From NCBI RefSeq assembly GCF_019173455.1, contig NZ_JADPQH010000001.1, positions 1,054,001-1,118,000 of the forward strand: a stretch of DNA of 64,000 nt. Reading direction: 5' to 3'. The stretch's first letter is position 1. Every line of letters starts with the position of its first letter. The stretch comes from Nesterenkonia sp. Act20 (GTDB lineage Bacteria > Actinomycetota > Actinomycetes > Actinomycetales > Micrococcaceae). The notes beneath the pieces were generated by a model. It saw only the letters and a list, made by a program, of their open reading frames with translations. It did no database searches and had not been told where the DNA came from. The position numbers were made by a program, and so were the translations under genes. This document shows positions 19,072-27,300 of this stretch, one piece after another.

Positions 19072-19538
19072 ATTCTGTTTCTCCTCAGAGGAATGCGAGC
19101 TTCATGGGCACATCGGAGACCTGTACGAGAGTGTTGTATGGGTCACCTGTGGCAGTGAGCCTAGCAGGGCGATTTCCCAGGTTGAGTTCAGCCTGCGTTA
19201 ACCCTGGCGCGTCCCACTCATTTCCTACGCGCTCCCACACCCTGACCCGCGACACACATTGCGCGACGCGAAAGATCACAGCCGCAGCGACGTGCCGAGC
19301 CTGTAACACGAGCAGAAAAAGCTCAGCGATCAGAGCCCCGCCGCGGAATCACGTGGACGTGGCGCCGAGGAGAGCCCGGGATCCCGGACTCGCCGTAGAG
19401 GTTGTGACCGCCGCCACACGAACAGATGAAACCCTGTGTTAACACGGGCCTTCGCGGCTTGCTACCCACCGGTAGATGGCGCCGACCTGCGAATAAGTCA
19501 GACTGTTACGAAACCTCTGCGGAGGGCTCTGCCGCACC
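19072..19538. other. Intergenic stretch upstream of the importer operon; no gene seen
   Basis: 467 bases separate the binding-protein start from the YihY stop. I find no convincing gene in either direction. The near-perfect palindrome CCTGTGTTAACACGGG (19433-19448, GTGTTAACAC core at 19436-19445) is a possible operator. CTACC-CACC-GGTAG near 19461-19474 is a short hairpin after yihY. The importer promoter must lie here on the reverse strand, but I cannot pick a clear -35/-10 pair. Confidence 0.5.
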
Positions 19539-20834
19539 TCAGCGCCGCCAGGAGGCCTCCGGATCCGAGGTCTCTCCCTTGGTGACGCGCAGCGCCTGTC
19601 CCTGAGCCACCAGCTCTTCGTACTTCTTGGACTTCTTCTCTGCCGTGCTCATATCGCGCGGGGGCAGCATGATGGTGCGCTCGGCCTCGATCCCGCTCTG
19701 CAGCTGGCGTCCACGTTCGAGCTCGGAATCGAACTCTGCCCCGAGCAGGATCACGAGGTTCATGATGTAGATCCAGATCAGGAAGATGATCACGCCGGCC
19801 AGCGCGCCGTAGGTGGCCTGGTAACTGCCGAAGTTGGTGATGTAGAACGCCACACCCGCGGTGGCAAGGATCATCACCACGATCGCCACCACGGCCCCGG
19901 CCGACATCCAGCGAACACCGGGCTGCCGCAGGTTCGGGGTGGCGTAGTAGAGCAGTGCGATGCAGAGGACGATGACGAGCAGCAGCACGGGGTACTTCGC
20001 CCAGTTGAAGACCGTCAGCGCGGTGCTGCCGAGTCCCACGGTGTTGCCCAGGGATTCAGCGACCGGGCCGGAGACCACAAGCAGCACTGCCGAGACGGCC
20101 ACGAGGACGATCAGGGCGGCGGTGATGACGTAGAAGAACGGGCGCAGCTTGAGGATCGACCGGCCCTCCTCCACCTCATAGATCCGGTTCATGGCCCGGG
20201 AGAAGGCGTTGACGTAGTTCGAGGCCGTCCACAGGGCGGTCAGGATGCCGAGGATCAGCCCCAGTCCAGCCCCTTGGACGCTGGTGATCTGTTCGATGAC
20301 CGGACGGACCTTCTGCATCGTGTCGGATTCGACCAGACCGGCGGCGGTCTCCAGAAGAAAGTCTCGAGTGGATTCGCCCTGGCCGATCACCGACATCATG
20401 GAGACCAGGGCGATGAGCGCCGGGAACACTGAGAGCACCGTGTAGTAGGTCAGCCCGGCAGCCAGGTCCGTGCAGCCGTCGCGGCCGAACTCCGCGAAGG
20501 TGCGCTTGATGCTGTACTTCCAGGTGGTCCCTGTCAGCTTGGTCGGCGACTTGAGCTTGCGGCGCTTGAGCCTCCGCTCGGCACCGGAGGCCTCTGTGGC
20601 CTGCCGTGCCTCCGCATAGTCTTCGCGCTGACGATTCTTGACCATGTAGGGCTGATCGGCGGCCGCCCAGATGGTGCCGACCTGCAGCTGATCTGCATAG
20701 GTGGGTGAGGAGCTGGGAGCCCCATGGTCCTCAATCGGGTGCCGACGCTCGCGGTGCGCCCGCAGGACGCCTTCGACGCGCTCGCGCGTATCGGAATTGG
20801 ATGGTCGACCCTGCGGGTCCGAATCAGTGCTCAT
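19539..20834 (-). CDS. YihY/BrkB (UPF0761) family membrane protein
   Basis: The 431-residue protein has a long charged N-terminal cytosolic region (about 1-130, with RRLKRRKLKSPTK) and then the YihY domain. The conserved blocks are GCTDLAAGLTYYTVLSVFPALI (parts: DLAAGLTYY, VLSVFPALI), LWTASNYVNAFSRAMNRIYEV (parts: LWTASNYV, FSRAMNRIYEV) and YGALAGVIIFLIWIYIMN near the end, with six helices. Family members are membrane proteins of unsettled function, despite the old RNase BN label. The C-terminal 60 residues are a charged tail. It lies 42 bases downstream of mnhG and may be read with it. Confidence 0.9.
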   Translation of the reverse strand: MSTDSDPQGRPSNSDTRERVEGVLRAHRERRHPIEDHGAPSSSPTYADQLQVGTIWAAADQPYMVKNRQREDYAEARQATEASGAERRLKRRKLKSPTKLTGTTWKYSIKRTFAEFGRDGCTDLAAGLTYYTVLSVFPALIALVSMMSVIGQGESTRDFLLETAAGLVESDTMQKVRPVIEQITSVQGAGLGLILGILTALWTASNYVNAFSRAMNRIYEVEEGRSILKLRPFFYVITAALIVLVAVSAVLLVVSGPVAESLGNTVGLGSTALTVFNWAKYPVLLLVIVLCIALLYYATPNLRQPGVRWMSAGAVVAIVVMILATAGVAFYITNFGSYQATYGALAGVIIFLIWIYIMNLVILLGAEFDSELERGRQLQSGIEAERTIMLPPRDMSTAEKKSKKYEELVAQGQALRVTKGETSDPEASWRR

Positions 20835-20876
20835 GGACTCAAACTATCCGGATGTCAGCACAACACCAACTGGGGA

Positions 20877-21233
20877 TCAGCTCCTGTCTGGACTGCGCCG
20901 CGTCAGCCTCAGCTCGTCGATATGAGTGATCTCAGCCGGCAGCGCGTTGTTGAGGTATCCGGCTCGGGCGATGGCCATGGATCCCACTGCGGAGGTGAGC
21001 AGCTGCGCGATGATCGCGATGACCGCCTTGAGCAGATTCAGCCCGCTGAAATCCATCAGGAGTGCACCCAGCACGATGGAGGCGACGCCGAGGCCCGCCG
21101 AGGTTCCCACCGCAGAAGCACGCAGGTAGAGGTCCGGCAGTTTGAACAGCCCGATGGCTGAGACGACGATCGTGCCGATGCCCAGGAAAATGAACACCAG
21201 GCCGAGGGCCTCGATGATGTCGATGAGTTCCAT
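20877..21233 (-). CDS. mnhG: Na+/H+ antiporter subunit G
   Basis: A 118-residue MnhG/PhaG subunit of a multi-subunit monovalent cation/proton antiporter. It has three helices and the family motif IGLFKLPDLYLRASAVGTSAG (parts: GLFKLPDLY, LRASAVGTSAG). Its ATG shares a base with the mnhF stop (TGATG). It is the last gene of the mnh operon and carries a hydrophilic tail IDELRLTRRSPDRS. Confidence 0.93.
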   Translation of the reverse strand: MELIDIIEALGLVFIFLGIGTIVVSAIGLFKLPDLYLRASAVGTSAGLGVASIVLGALLMDFSGLNLLKAVIAIIAQLLTSAVGSMAIARAGYLNNALPAEITHIDELRLTRRSPDRS

Positions 21234-21499
21234 CAGCGACGGCCTCCTGACCCGAGTCGTGCCATGGACAGGGCTGCCATGAAGCCCAGCAGCGTGGCGA
21301 TGAGGATGATGTCAAAGAGTGCGTCGATGCCGGTGCGCAGTCCGATCAAGGCCACAAAGCCGATCGTGGCGAAGAAGATCAGATCTGCAGCCACCGCACG
21401 GTCCATGGTCCGGGGTCCGAGAAAACCTCGCACGGAGGCGATGATCATCCCGATGGCCAGCAGGAACAGGGCGACCTCGAGGGTCCATTCGGAGATCAT
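21233..21499 (-). CDS. mnhF: Na+/H+ antiporter subunit F
   Basis: An 88-residue three-helix subunit with the MnhF motif RGFLGPRTMDRAVAADLI (RV.GPt..DRvvaLD pattern). It overlaps mnhE by four bases (ATGA) and mnhG by one, so translation is coupled. It is a membrane component of the Mrp/Mnh antiporter that exports Na+ and supports growth at high pH and salt. Confidence 0.93.
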   Translation of the reverse strand: MISEWTLEVALFLLAIGMIIASVRGFLGPRTMDRAVAADLIFFATIGFVALIGLRTGIDALFDIILIATLLGFMAALSMARLGSGGRR

Positions 21500-21954
21500 G
21501 GGTTCTCACCTGACCCGGTGGGCGGGTGCGCAGACGCCCCGGGGGTCCCCGACGGCGGGGCGGCCTCGTCGAGCGGACGGACCACGGGACGTTCGGTGGG
21601 ACGTGACAGGTCTCCGGGCTCTCGGCGCATCGCGTGCAGCAGCCGATCCTCCATCTCCTGGATCTCGGCCACGAGCTGCTCCCGGGAATCCACGAACATG
21701 CCGTGCACGTAGAGAATGCCATGCTCACGCGAGATGGTGATCGTCAGTGTGCCGGGAGTCAGCGTGATCAGCGAGGAGATCAGCGTCCATTCGCTGTCGG
21801 TCCGCGAGGCCGCAGGCACGGCGACGATGGCCGGACGCATCTTCATCCGGCGACGCGGACGCAGCACATCGGCGGTGACCGAAAGGTTCGCCAGCAGGAA
21901 CTCCTTGGCATACCACGCCAGGAATCCGATGATCCGGAAGGGCCAGCTCATCAT
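21496..21954 (-). CDS. mnhE: Na+/H+ antiporter subunit E
   Basis: A 152-residue subunit with the MnhE/PhaE features: an N-terminal helix (FLAWYAKEFLLANLSVTADVL in part), LITLTPGTLTITI near 64-76 and LYVHGM near 82-87. The last 45 residues are a Pro/Ser/Gly-rich hydrophilic tail (PPSGTPGASAHPPTGSGEN in part) beyond the domain. Two ATG codons in tandem (21954, 21951) could start; the first overlaps the mnhD stop. Confidence 0.9.
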   Translation of the reverse strand: MMSWPFRIIGFLAWYAKEFLLANLSVTADVLRPRRRMKMRPAIVAVPAASRTDSEWTLISSLITLTPGTLTITISREHGILYVHGMFVDSREQLVAEIQEMEDRLLHAMRREPGDLSRPTERPVVRPLDEAAPPSGTPGASAHPPTGSGENP

Positions 21955-23555
21955 GCTCCGTTCACCGCCCTCACATAGTCCATCGGGTTGAGCAGATTCT
22001 CGGCAGCGGTGGCGGACCAGCCCATCAGCAGCTCCGCCCCGAGCCCGAAGAAGAGCGTGATGCAGGCCAGCAGGATCCCCGGCATGATCAGCTTCAACGG
22101 CACCTTCACGGCCTGTCTGCCCGCGAGCACCGCGGAGGTCGTCGCGGTCGGAGGACCCACAGTGAGTGTGGGCGTCTCGGCCTGGGCCTCCACTCGCAGA
22201 TACCGCTTGCCATGCATGCGCTGCTGGTAGGTCAGTGCGCGCTCCTGCAGGTCGTCGGGCTCGGCCCCCATGAAGACGCCGGTCCAGATCTTCAACATGG
22301 AGAGCAGCGTGAAGATCGAGACCACCACAGCGACCGCGGCCACCGCGTAGTGGGACTCGGCCAGCGTCGCCTGGATGATCGCGAACTTCGCCACGAAGCC
22401 GGAGAAGGGCGGCAGCCCGGCGAGCGAGAGCGCGGCGACCATGAAGGTCACCGCGATCAGCGGCTCGCGCTTGAGCATGCCGCCGAGCTTGTCGATCTCG
22501 CCGGTGCCGTAGGTCTCCTCAATGGCGCCGGTGGAGAGGAACAGCGAGGCCTTCACGATCATGTGGTGGAGCAGATAGAAGATCGCCGCGGTGAGTCCGA
22601 GCATCGTGAAGAGTCCGACACCGATCAGGATGTAGCCGATCTGGCTGATCATGTGAAAGACCAGGATCGAGCGGGTGGTCTTCTCCCCCACCGCGCCGAG
22701 CACACCGACGAGCATGGTGACCGAGGTGATCACCAGCGCCACCCAGAGGAACCGCTCGTCGCCGTCGAAGAGCAGCGAGTAGATGCGGTAGATCGCGTAG
22801 ATCGCGACCTTGGTGTGGATCCCGGAGAAGAGCGCGGTGACTGCAGGTGAGGTCATCGGGTAGGTACGGGTGAGCCAGCCGTGCACCGGGACCACGGCCG
22901 CCTTGATAGAGATGGCGGTCAGCACGACTCCCCCGGCCAGGGCGACGGCGGGGTCCTCCTTGGCCGCCCCATGCAGCTCCGCGAGGTTCACCGTTCCTGC
23001 CGTGGCGTAGACCAGCGCGATGCCCACCAGCAGCAGGGTCGACGCCAAGAGGTTCACGGAGACATAGATCCGTGCGCCATGGGCCCCCAGCTTGGCACCC
23101 ATCATGGCCAGCAGACCATAGGAGGGCAGCAGCATGACCTCGATGAACACGAAGAGGTTGAAGATGTCTCCGGTCATCAGCGCCCCGGAGACCCCCGCCA
23201 TGAGGATCAGCACGAACGGGTGGAAGAAGCGGGCACGCGCCTCATGGGTGGCCATGGCGAAGAGCACGCTGGCGATCGCGAGCACGGTCATGACCATGAG
23301 CACCAGCGCGGACAGCGAGTCCACGACGAACGGGATGGCGATCCCCTGATCCCACAGCCCCACCTGATGAGCCAGGATGGTGCCGTCACTGGTGGCGATC
23401 ACCAGCACGACGGCGAAACCGAACATCGAGATCAGCGTGCCCAGGCTGAGCACATGGCGAATGATGCGCTTCTTGCGCACCGCCACGCCGACCGCGCCGA
23501 GCAGCAGCGGGATGCCCACCAGCAGGGGCAGCAGGGCTGGGAGCGTCTGAATCAT
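21951..23555 (-). CDS. mnhD: Na+/H+ antiporter subunit D
   Basis: A 534-residue NuoM/NuoN-like proton-translocating subunit with about 14 helices. It shows conserved blocks including GDIFNLFVFIEVMLL near 123-137 (with the membrane glutamate), AAVVPVHGWLTRTYPMTSPAV near 213-233 (parts: VPVHGWL, TSPAV), HMISQIGYI near 305-313 and LLHHMIVKASLF near 330-341. A hydrophilic insert follows residue 445, then two final helices. It overlaps mnhC and mnhE by four bases each. Confidence 0.94.
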   Translation of the reverse strand: MIQTLPALLPLLVGIPLLLGAVGVAVRKKRIIRHVLSLGTLISMFGFAVVLVIATSDGTILAHQVGLWDQGIAIPFVVDSLSALVLMVMTVLAIASVLFAMATHEARARFFHPFVLILMAGVSGALMTGDIFNLFVFIEVMLLPSYGLLAMMGAKLGAHGARIYVSVNLLASTLLLVGIALVYATAGTVNLAELHGAAKEDPAVALAGGVVLTAISIKAAVVPVHGWLTRTYPMTSPAVTALFSGIHTKVAIYAIYRIYSLLFDGDERFLWVALVITSVTMLVGVLGAVGEKTTRSILVFHMISQIGYILIGVGLFTMLGLTAAIFYLLHHMIVKASLFLSTGAIEETYGTGEIDKLGGMLKREPLIAVTFMVAALSLAGLPPFSGFVAKFAIIQATLAESHYAVAAVAVVVSIFTLLSMLKIWTGVFMGAEPDDLQERALTYQQRMHGKRYLRVEAQAETPTLTVGPPTATTSAVLAGRQAVKVPLKLIMPGILLACITLFFGLGAELLMGWSATAAENLLNPMDYVRAVNGA

Positions 23556-24097
23556 CGGGTCTCCCCCTCCCTGGTCTGGGCAGCCTCTGGGGCTGCGACG
23601 TCCGGCGTTGCGGCACTCGGGGCGGCCGGCTCGGAATTCTCGACCCCTGAGGCCTTCTCCGGCCAGGGGTCGCCGGTCTCGTCCTCGCCGTGGTCCACCA
23701 CGATGTCACCAGACTCGGTGGTCAGACCGTAGTAGCCGGCGTCGTTGGTATCACCGCGGTCCGCTGCGAGCAGCCGGGCCGGTGAGGCCTCGACATCTTC
23801 GGTGTCGTCATCGGTGGTGGTGGTGATCGCCAGGGTGACCATGAACATGGAGATGGAGAACGCAATCACGATGGCGGTGAGCACGAAGGCCTGCGGCAGC
23901 GGGTCCGCCTGCTGGCTTGGATCCCCGGAGCCGATATAGGAGACCCCGCGAAAGGCGGTGTTGCCGGCCGCGAAGAGCACGAGGTTCGCGGCATGGCTGA
24001 TCAGCACGAACCCGAGCACGATCCGAATCATGCCGCGCTGCATGAACAGATACACGGCCGCAGCGGTGAGCAGTCCGACGGCGATGGCGATGCTCAT
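23552..24097 (-). CDS. mnhC: Na+/H+ antiporter subunit C
   Basis: A 181-residue NuoK-like subunit. Three helices are visible (about 1-15, 25-45, 70-95), with the block QRGMIRIVLGFVLISHAANLVLF (parts: GMIRIVLGF, SHAANLVLF) and DPLPQAFVLTAIVIAFS near 64-80. The C-terminal 80 residues form an acidic Ala/Glu/Asp-rich cytosolic tail that standard MnhC (about 110 residues) lacks. It is translationally coupled to mnhA and mnhD (ATGA overlaps). Confidence 0.92.
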   Translation of the reverse strand: MSIAIAVGLLTAAAVYLFMQRGMIRIVLGFVLISHAANLVLFAAGNTAFRGVSYIGSGDPSQQADPLPQAFVLTAIVIAFSISMFMVTLAITTTTDDDTEDVEASPARLLAADRGDTNDAGYYGLTTESGDIVVDHGEDETGDPWPEKASGVENSEPAAPSAATPDVAAPEAAQTREGETR

Positions 24098-27078
24098 CGG
24101 TCATTCACCCCCTTCGGCTCGATGTCTGCGTGGATCCCCGGCGCAGCCTCACCGGACTGCACCTCGAAGGGCAGGTCCCCGGGGTCCGCGTGGTACCCCG
24201 CGGGGACCTTCAGCGTAGACAGCTCAGCCTCGCTGGTGCCGTGAGCGCGGCGGTGTGCCTGAAGCAGCTCCGCCGGGTAGCGCTGGGCCTGGCCGAGGCG
24301 GTCCAGCGCGACGAGCACGGCGCCGATGACGGCGAGGTAGATGCCGACGTCGAAGATCAGCGCCGTGGTGAAGGAGAAGCCGGCGTCGGAGCCCCAGGGC
24401 AGCGGAAGCCCCTCGGCGATCACCACGGGGCGGAGGAAGGAACCCTCGAGGTAGCCGGCCAGTCCGATGGCGGCGCCTGTCACCACGCCGCCGACGATCA
24501 CCAGCGCATAGTCGAAGCGCAGCTTGACCGCGGAGTCCGAGGGGGCGACGAGGTAGCGCAACGCGAAGAAGCCGCCGGCCACCAGGGCCGCGATGAATCC
24601 GCCGCCGGAGTCGTAATGGCCGCGCAGCAGCAGGATCAGCGAGAGCAGCACGATGAACGGCGCCATCCAGTTGAACACGCTGCGCATCGCGGTGGTGTTG
24701 TCCCCGGCGTGATCCAGCGGCGTCCCGGTCCACTGCCGCGAGTCGGGCGGCTCGTTGTCCGAGGTGGAGAACGCGGAGTTCAGAAGCGCCAGGATCGCGA
24801 ATCCCGCGACGCCGAGCACGGTGAGCTCGCCGAAGGTATCCAGCGCACGGAAGTCCACCAGGATCGAGTTCACCACGTTCAGCGCGCCGGTGGTCTCGTA
24901 GGTGTTCTCCATGTACCACTGCGAGGCAGGTGACTGCCCGCGGCGCCCGGTCAGCGCGAAGGTGGCACCGAAGGCCATCACGCCGAAGCCCAGCGCCACC
25001 GCGATGGCGAGGAACTGGCGCCTGCGGGTGATCTTGTGGAACGTCTTGGGCAGCTTGCGCAGCACCAGAACCAGCACCACCACGGTGAGGATCTCCACGA
25101 GCAGCTGGGTCATCCCCACGTCGACGGCGCCGAGGGCGAAGAACCAGGCGGCGACGACGAACCCGGCACCACCGGCCAGCACCACGGCGGCGGCCCGGTT
25201 CTTCGAGACGACGGTGCCTGCCAGGAAGCAGACCAGCAGGATGATCAGCACCCAGTCCGTCATGCGGGTGTGGCCCGGATCGAATTCCCCGACCTCTGGA
25301 GCATTCACCAGGCCCGCGATGAAGAGCCCGGCGAGCAGAATGCCCGGAGCGGCGAGATGCAGCCCATGCATGTCTGAGCGGGTGATGTCCCCGACGCGGC
25401 GCCCGAAGTTGATCGCGCCGGAGCGCATGGCCTCCACGACCTGAACGCCGGTGAAGGGGAGCAGCGTGCGGGGAATGAGGTTGTCCAGCCGCGCGCGCAT
25501 CAGCACGGCGAACAGACCCCCGACGATGATCACCGCGGAGAGCAGCAGCTCCACGGTGAATCCATGCCAGAGCAGGAAATGCGCCTCATAGGTCTCGGTG
25601 TGGGCGGCGTCGGCCGCCTGGGTGACCAGGCCGTCGAAGACGAAGGGCACGAAGCCCAGCAGCAGTCCGGCGGCGGCCGGGATCAGCGCGGGCAGGTAGA
25701 AGGAAGCGGGGGCCTCATGGGATTCCGTCGGGTCGATCAGCTCATGCGCCTCGTCCTTGGCTCCGGCTCCGGTGTAGGTCGTGAAGGCGCCGAGCACGAT
25801 CCGACCGCAGTAGGCGAAGGTGCCGATGGCCGCGAGCACCGCGAGCAGGGTCAGCGTCCAGGTCAGCGGGGCCGGCATATCGGCGGAGAGGAAGCCTGTC
25901 AGCAGGTGTTCCTTGGAGACGAAGCCCAGCAGCGGAGGCACACCCGCCATGGAGAGCGATGAGATCAGCGTGATGACCAGCGAGACGCGCATGGTCCGGC
26001 TCAGCCCGTGCAGCCGACGGATGTCACGAGAATGCGCCTCATGTTCGATGATGCCCACCATCATGAACAGCGCCGACTTGAACAGGGCGTGTGCGATCAC
26101 GTGGATGGTCGCGGCGACCAGGGCAGTGGGTGTGCCGATCCCGATGACGGCGACCAGGAACCCCAGCTGCGAGACGGTGGAGTACGCCATGATCTCTTTG
26201 ATGTCGTGGCGCTGGAGCGCGAAGAGCGCACCCATCAGTGCGGTGGTCAGCCCGGCGCTGATCAGCAGCACCTGCCAGAGCGTGGAGTCCTCGAACACCG
26301 GCGAGAAGCGCAGGAGCAGGTAGATCCCCGCCTTGACCATCGCTGCGGCATGCAGATACGCCGAGACCGGAGCCGGCGCAACCATGGCGTCGGGCAGCCA
26401 GAGGTGGAAGGGGAACTGCGCGGACTTGGTGAACGCGGCGAAGGCGATGAGCACTGCCACCACGGAGGTGAAGGTGGCGTTGTCCTGCCAGGCGCTGTGC
26501 GTCAGCGCCTCGGAGATCCGGGTGGTGCCGGTCTCCACGATGATCAGCAGCACCACGCTCAGCAGTCCCAGGCCGCCGGCGGCGGTGATCAGCAGGGTGC
26601 GCTGCGCGGGGGCGGGCGCCTTCTCTCCGGAACGGTTGATCAGGAAGAAGGAGCACAGCGTGGTGAACTCCCAGAAGACGAAGAGCAGGATCAGGTCATC
26701 TGCCAACACCATCCCGCTCATCGCGAAGACGAAGAGCAGCATCCACAGGTAGTAGTCCGAGGTCTTCTTCTGCACGGAGAAGTAGCGCGCCGAGTAGGCC
26801 ATCACCAGGGCGCCGATGAAGATCACCAGCAGCAGGAAGACCATCGCAAGCCCGTCCAGACGGAAGCTCAGGCCGACGTCGATGGTGGGGATCCAGGGCA
26901 GGTGCTCCTGGATCACGCCGCCTTCCAGCAATGTGGGCATCCATGGCAGCGCGGATATTCCGATCCCGGTCAGCGCCACTGCGGCAAAGAACCCGGTGTC
27001 CCGGCCCAGCGCGCGATGCACCAGCACGGAGATGGGCACCAGGGCCAGAGTCAGCAGGAGCAGCACCGTGAGGGTCAT
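24094..27078 (-). CDS. mnhA: Na+/H+ antiporter fused subunits A and B
   Basis: The 994-residue protein combines a NuoL-like MnhA (about 1-770) with an MnhB part (about 800-930; helices MAPFIVLLSLILLL and the block HYDSGGGFIAALVAGGFFALR in part). NuoL blocks include FVFWEFTTLCSFFLI near 129, HLWLPDAMVAPAPVSAYLHAA near 224 (parts: HLWLPDAM, SAYLHAA) and MAYSTVSQLGF near 295. The fusion is the usual actinobacterial arrangement and explains the absent mnhB gene. The ATG has no ribosome site of its own; it overlaps the stop of an 18-codon leader ORF (27075-27131). Confidence 0.94.
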   Translation of the reverse strand: MTLTVLLLLTLALVPISVLVHRALGRDTGFFAAVALTGIGISALPWMPTLLEGGVIQEHLPWIPTIDVGLSFRLDGLAMVFLLLVIFIGALVMAYSARYFSVQKKTSDYYLWMLLFVFAMSGMVLADDLILLFVFWEFTTLCSFFLINRSGEKAPAPAQRTLLITAAGGLGLLSVVLLIIVETGTTRISEALTHSAWQDNATFTSVVAVLIAFAAFTKSAQFPFHLWLPDAMVAPAPVSAYLHAAAMVKAGIYLLLRFSPVFEDSTLWQVLLISAGLTTALMGALFALQRHDIKEIMAYSTVSQLGFLVAVIGIGTPTALVAATIHVIAHALFKSALFMMVGIIEHEAHSRDIRRLHGLSRTMRVSLVITLISSLSMAGVPPLLGFVSKEHLLTGFLSADMPAPLTWTLTLLAVLAAIGTFAYCGRIVLGAFTTYTGAGAKDEAHELIDPTESHEAPASFYLPALIPAAAGLLLGFVPFVFDGLVTQAADAAHTETYEAHFLLWHGFTVELLLSAVIIVGGLFAVLMRARLDNLIPRTLLPFTGVQVVEAMRSGAINFGRRVGDITRSDMHGLHLAAPGILLAGLFIAGLVNAPEVGEFDPGHTRMTDWVLIILLVCFLAGTVVSKNRAAAVVLAGGAGFVVAAWFFALGAVDVGMTQLLVEILTVVVLVLVLRKLPKTFHKITRRRQFLAIAVALGFGVMAFGATFALTGRRGQSPASQWYMENTYETTGALNVVNSILVDFRALDTFGELTVLGVAGFAILALLNSAFSTSDNEPPDSRQWTGTPLDHAGDNTTAMRSVFNWMAPFIVLLSLILLLRGHYDSGGGFIAALVAGGFFALRYLVAPSDSAVKLRFDYALVIVGGVVTGAAIGLAGYLEGSFLRPVVIAEGLPLPWGSDAGFSFTTALIFDVGIYLAVIGAVLVALDRLGQAQRYPAELLQAHRRAHGTSEAELSTLKVPAGYHADPGDLPFEVQSGEAAPGIHADIEPKGVNDR

Positions 27079-27131
27079 CGGCGGGCCACCGCCGGCGCAC
27101 CCAGGCGCAGGAAAGGCGTTCGCGAATGCAT
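27075..27131 (-). CDS. 18-codon leader ORF coupled to mnhA
   Basis: Reverse-strand ATG 27129-27131 is preceded by a full GGAGG (27136-27140) with a four-base spacer. It reads MHSRTPFLRLGAPAVARR and stops at a TGA that overlaps the mnhA ATG (ATGA). mnhA has no Shine-Dalgarno of its own here. I infer that ribosomes enter at the leader and re-initiate on mnhA. The peptide itself matches no known family. Confidence 0.6.
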   Translation of the reverse strand: MHSRTPFLRLGAPAVARR

Positions 27132-27202
27132 GGTGCCTCCAGTCGGTGCGGATATGACGGCGCGGTGAAGCTCAATCGCCGACCAGACTTCCCGGCACAC
27201 CA

Positions 27203-27246
27203 GTGACTGACTATATCCATCGAGTCGATCACTCAGCAATCGAGTC
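27203..27246 (-). promoter_or_regulatory. Candidate mnh operon promoter with a 20-bp-spaced direct repeat
   Basis: On the reverse strand TTGCTG (27234-27239), an 18-base spacer and TATAGT (27210-27215) form a plausible sigma-70-type promoter about 70 bases before the leader ORF. The octamer GACTCGAT occurs twice, 20 bases apart (27239-27246 and 27219-27226), one copy over the upstream edge of the -35 box and one in the spacer, which suits a regulator binding one DNA face. Confidence 0.5.
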
Positions 27247-27300
27247 TGCATGCTGGACGACTGTCCGCGCGCCGGATGGTTCCGTGCTACAACCTGATCC

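Noticed and set aside
17518-19158. Open frame of 546 codons opposite the binding-protein gene
   Set aside because: Shadow of the importer binding protein, whose signal peptide and family blocks are clear.
19085-19309. Possible 74-residue upstream ORF before the importer binding-protein gene
   Set aside because: It ends just before the ribosome site, but has no ribosome site of its own and no similarity; kept as intergenic.
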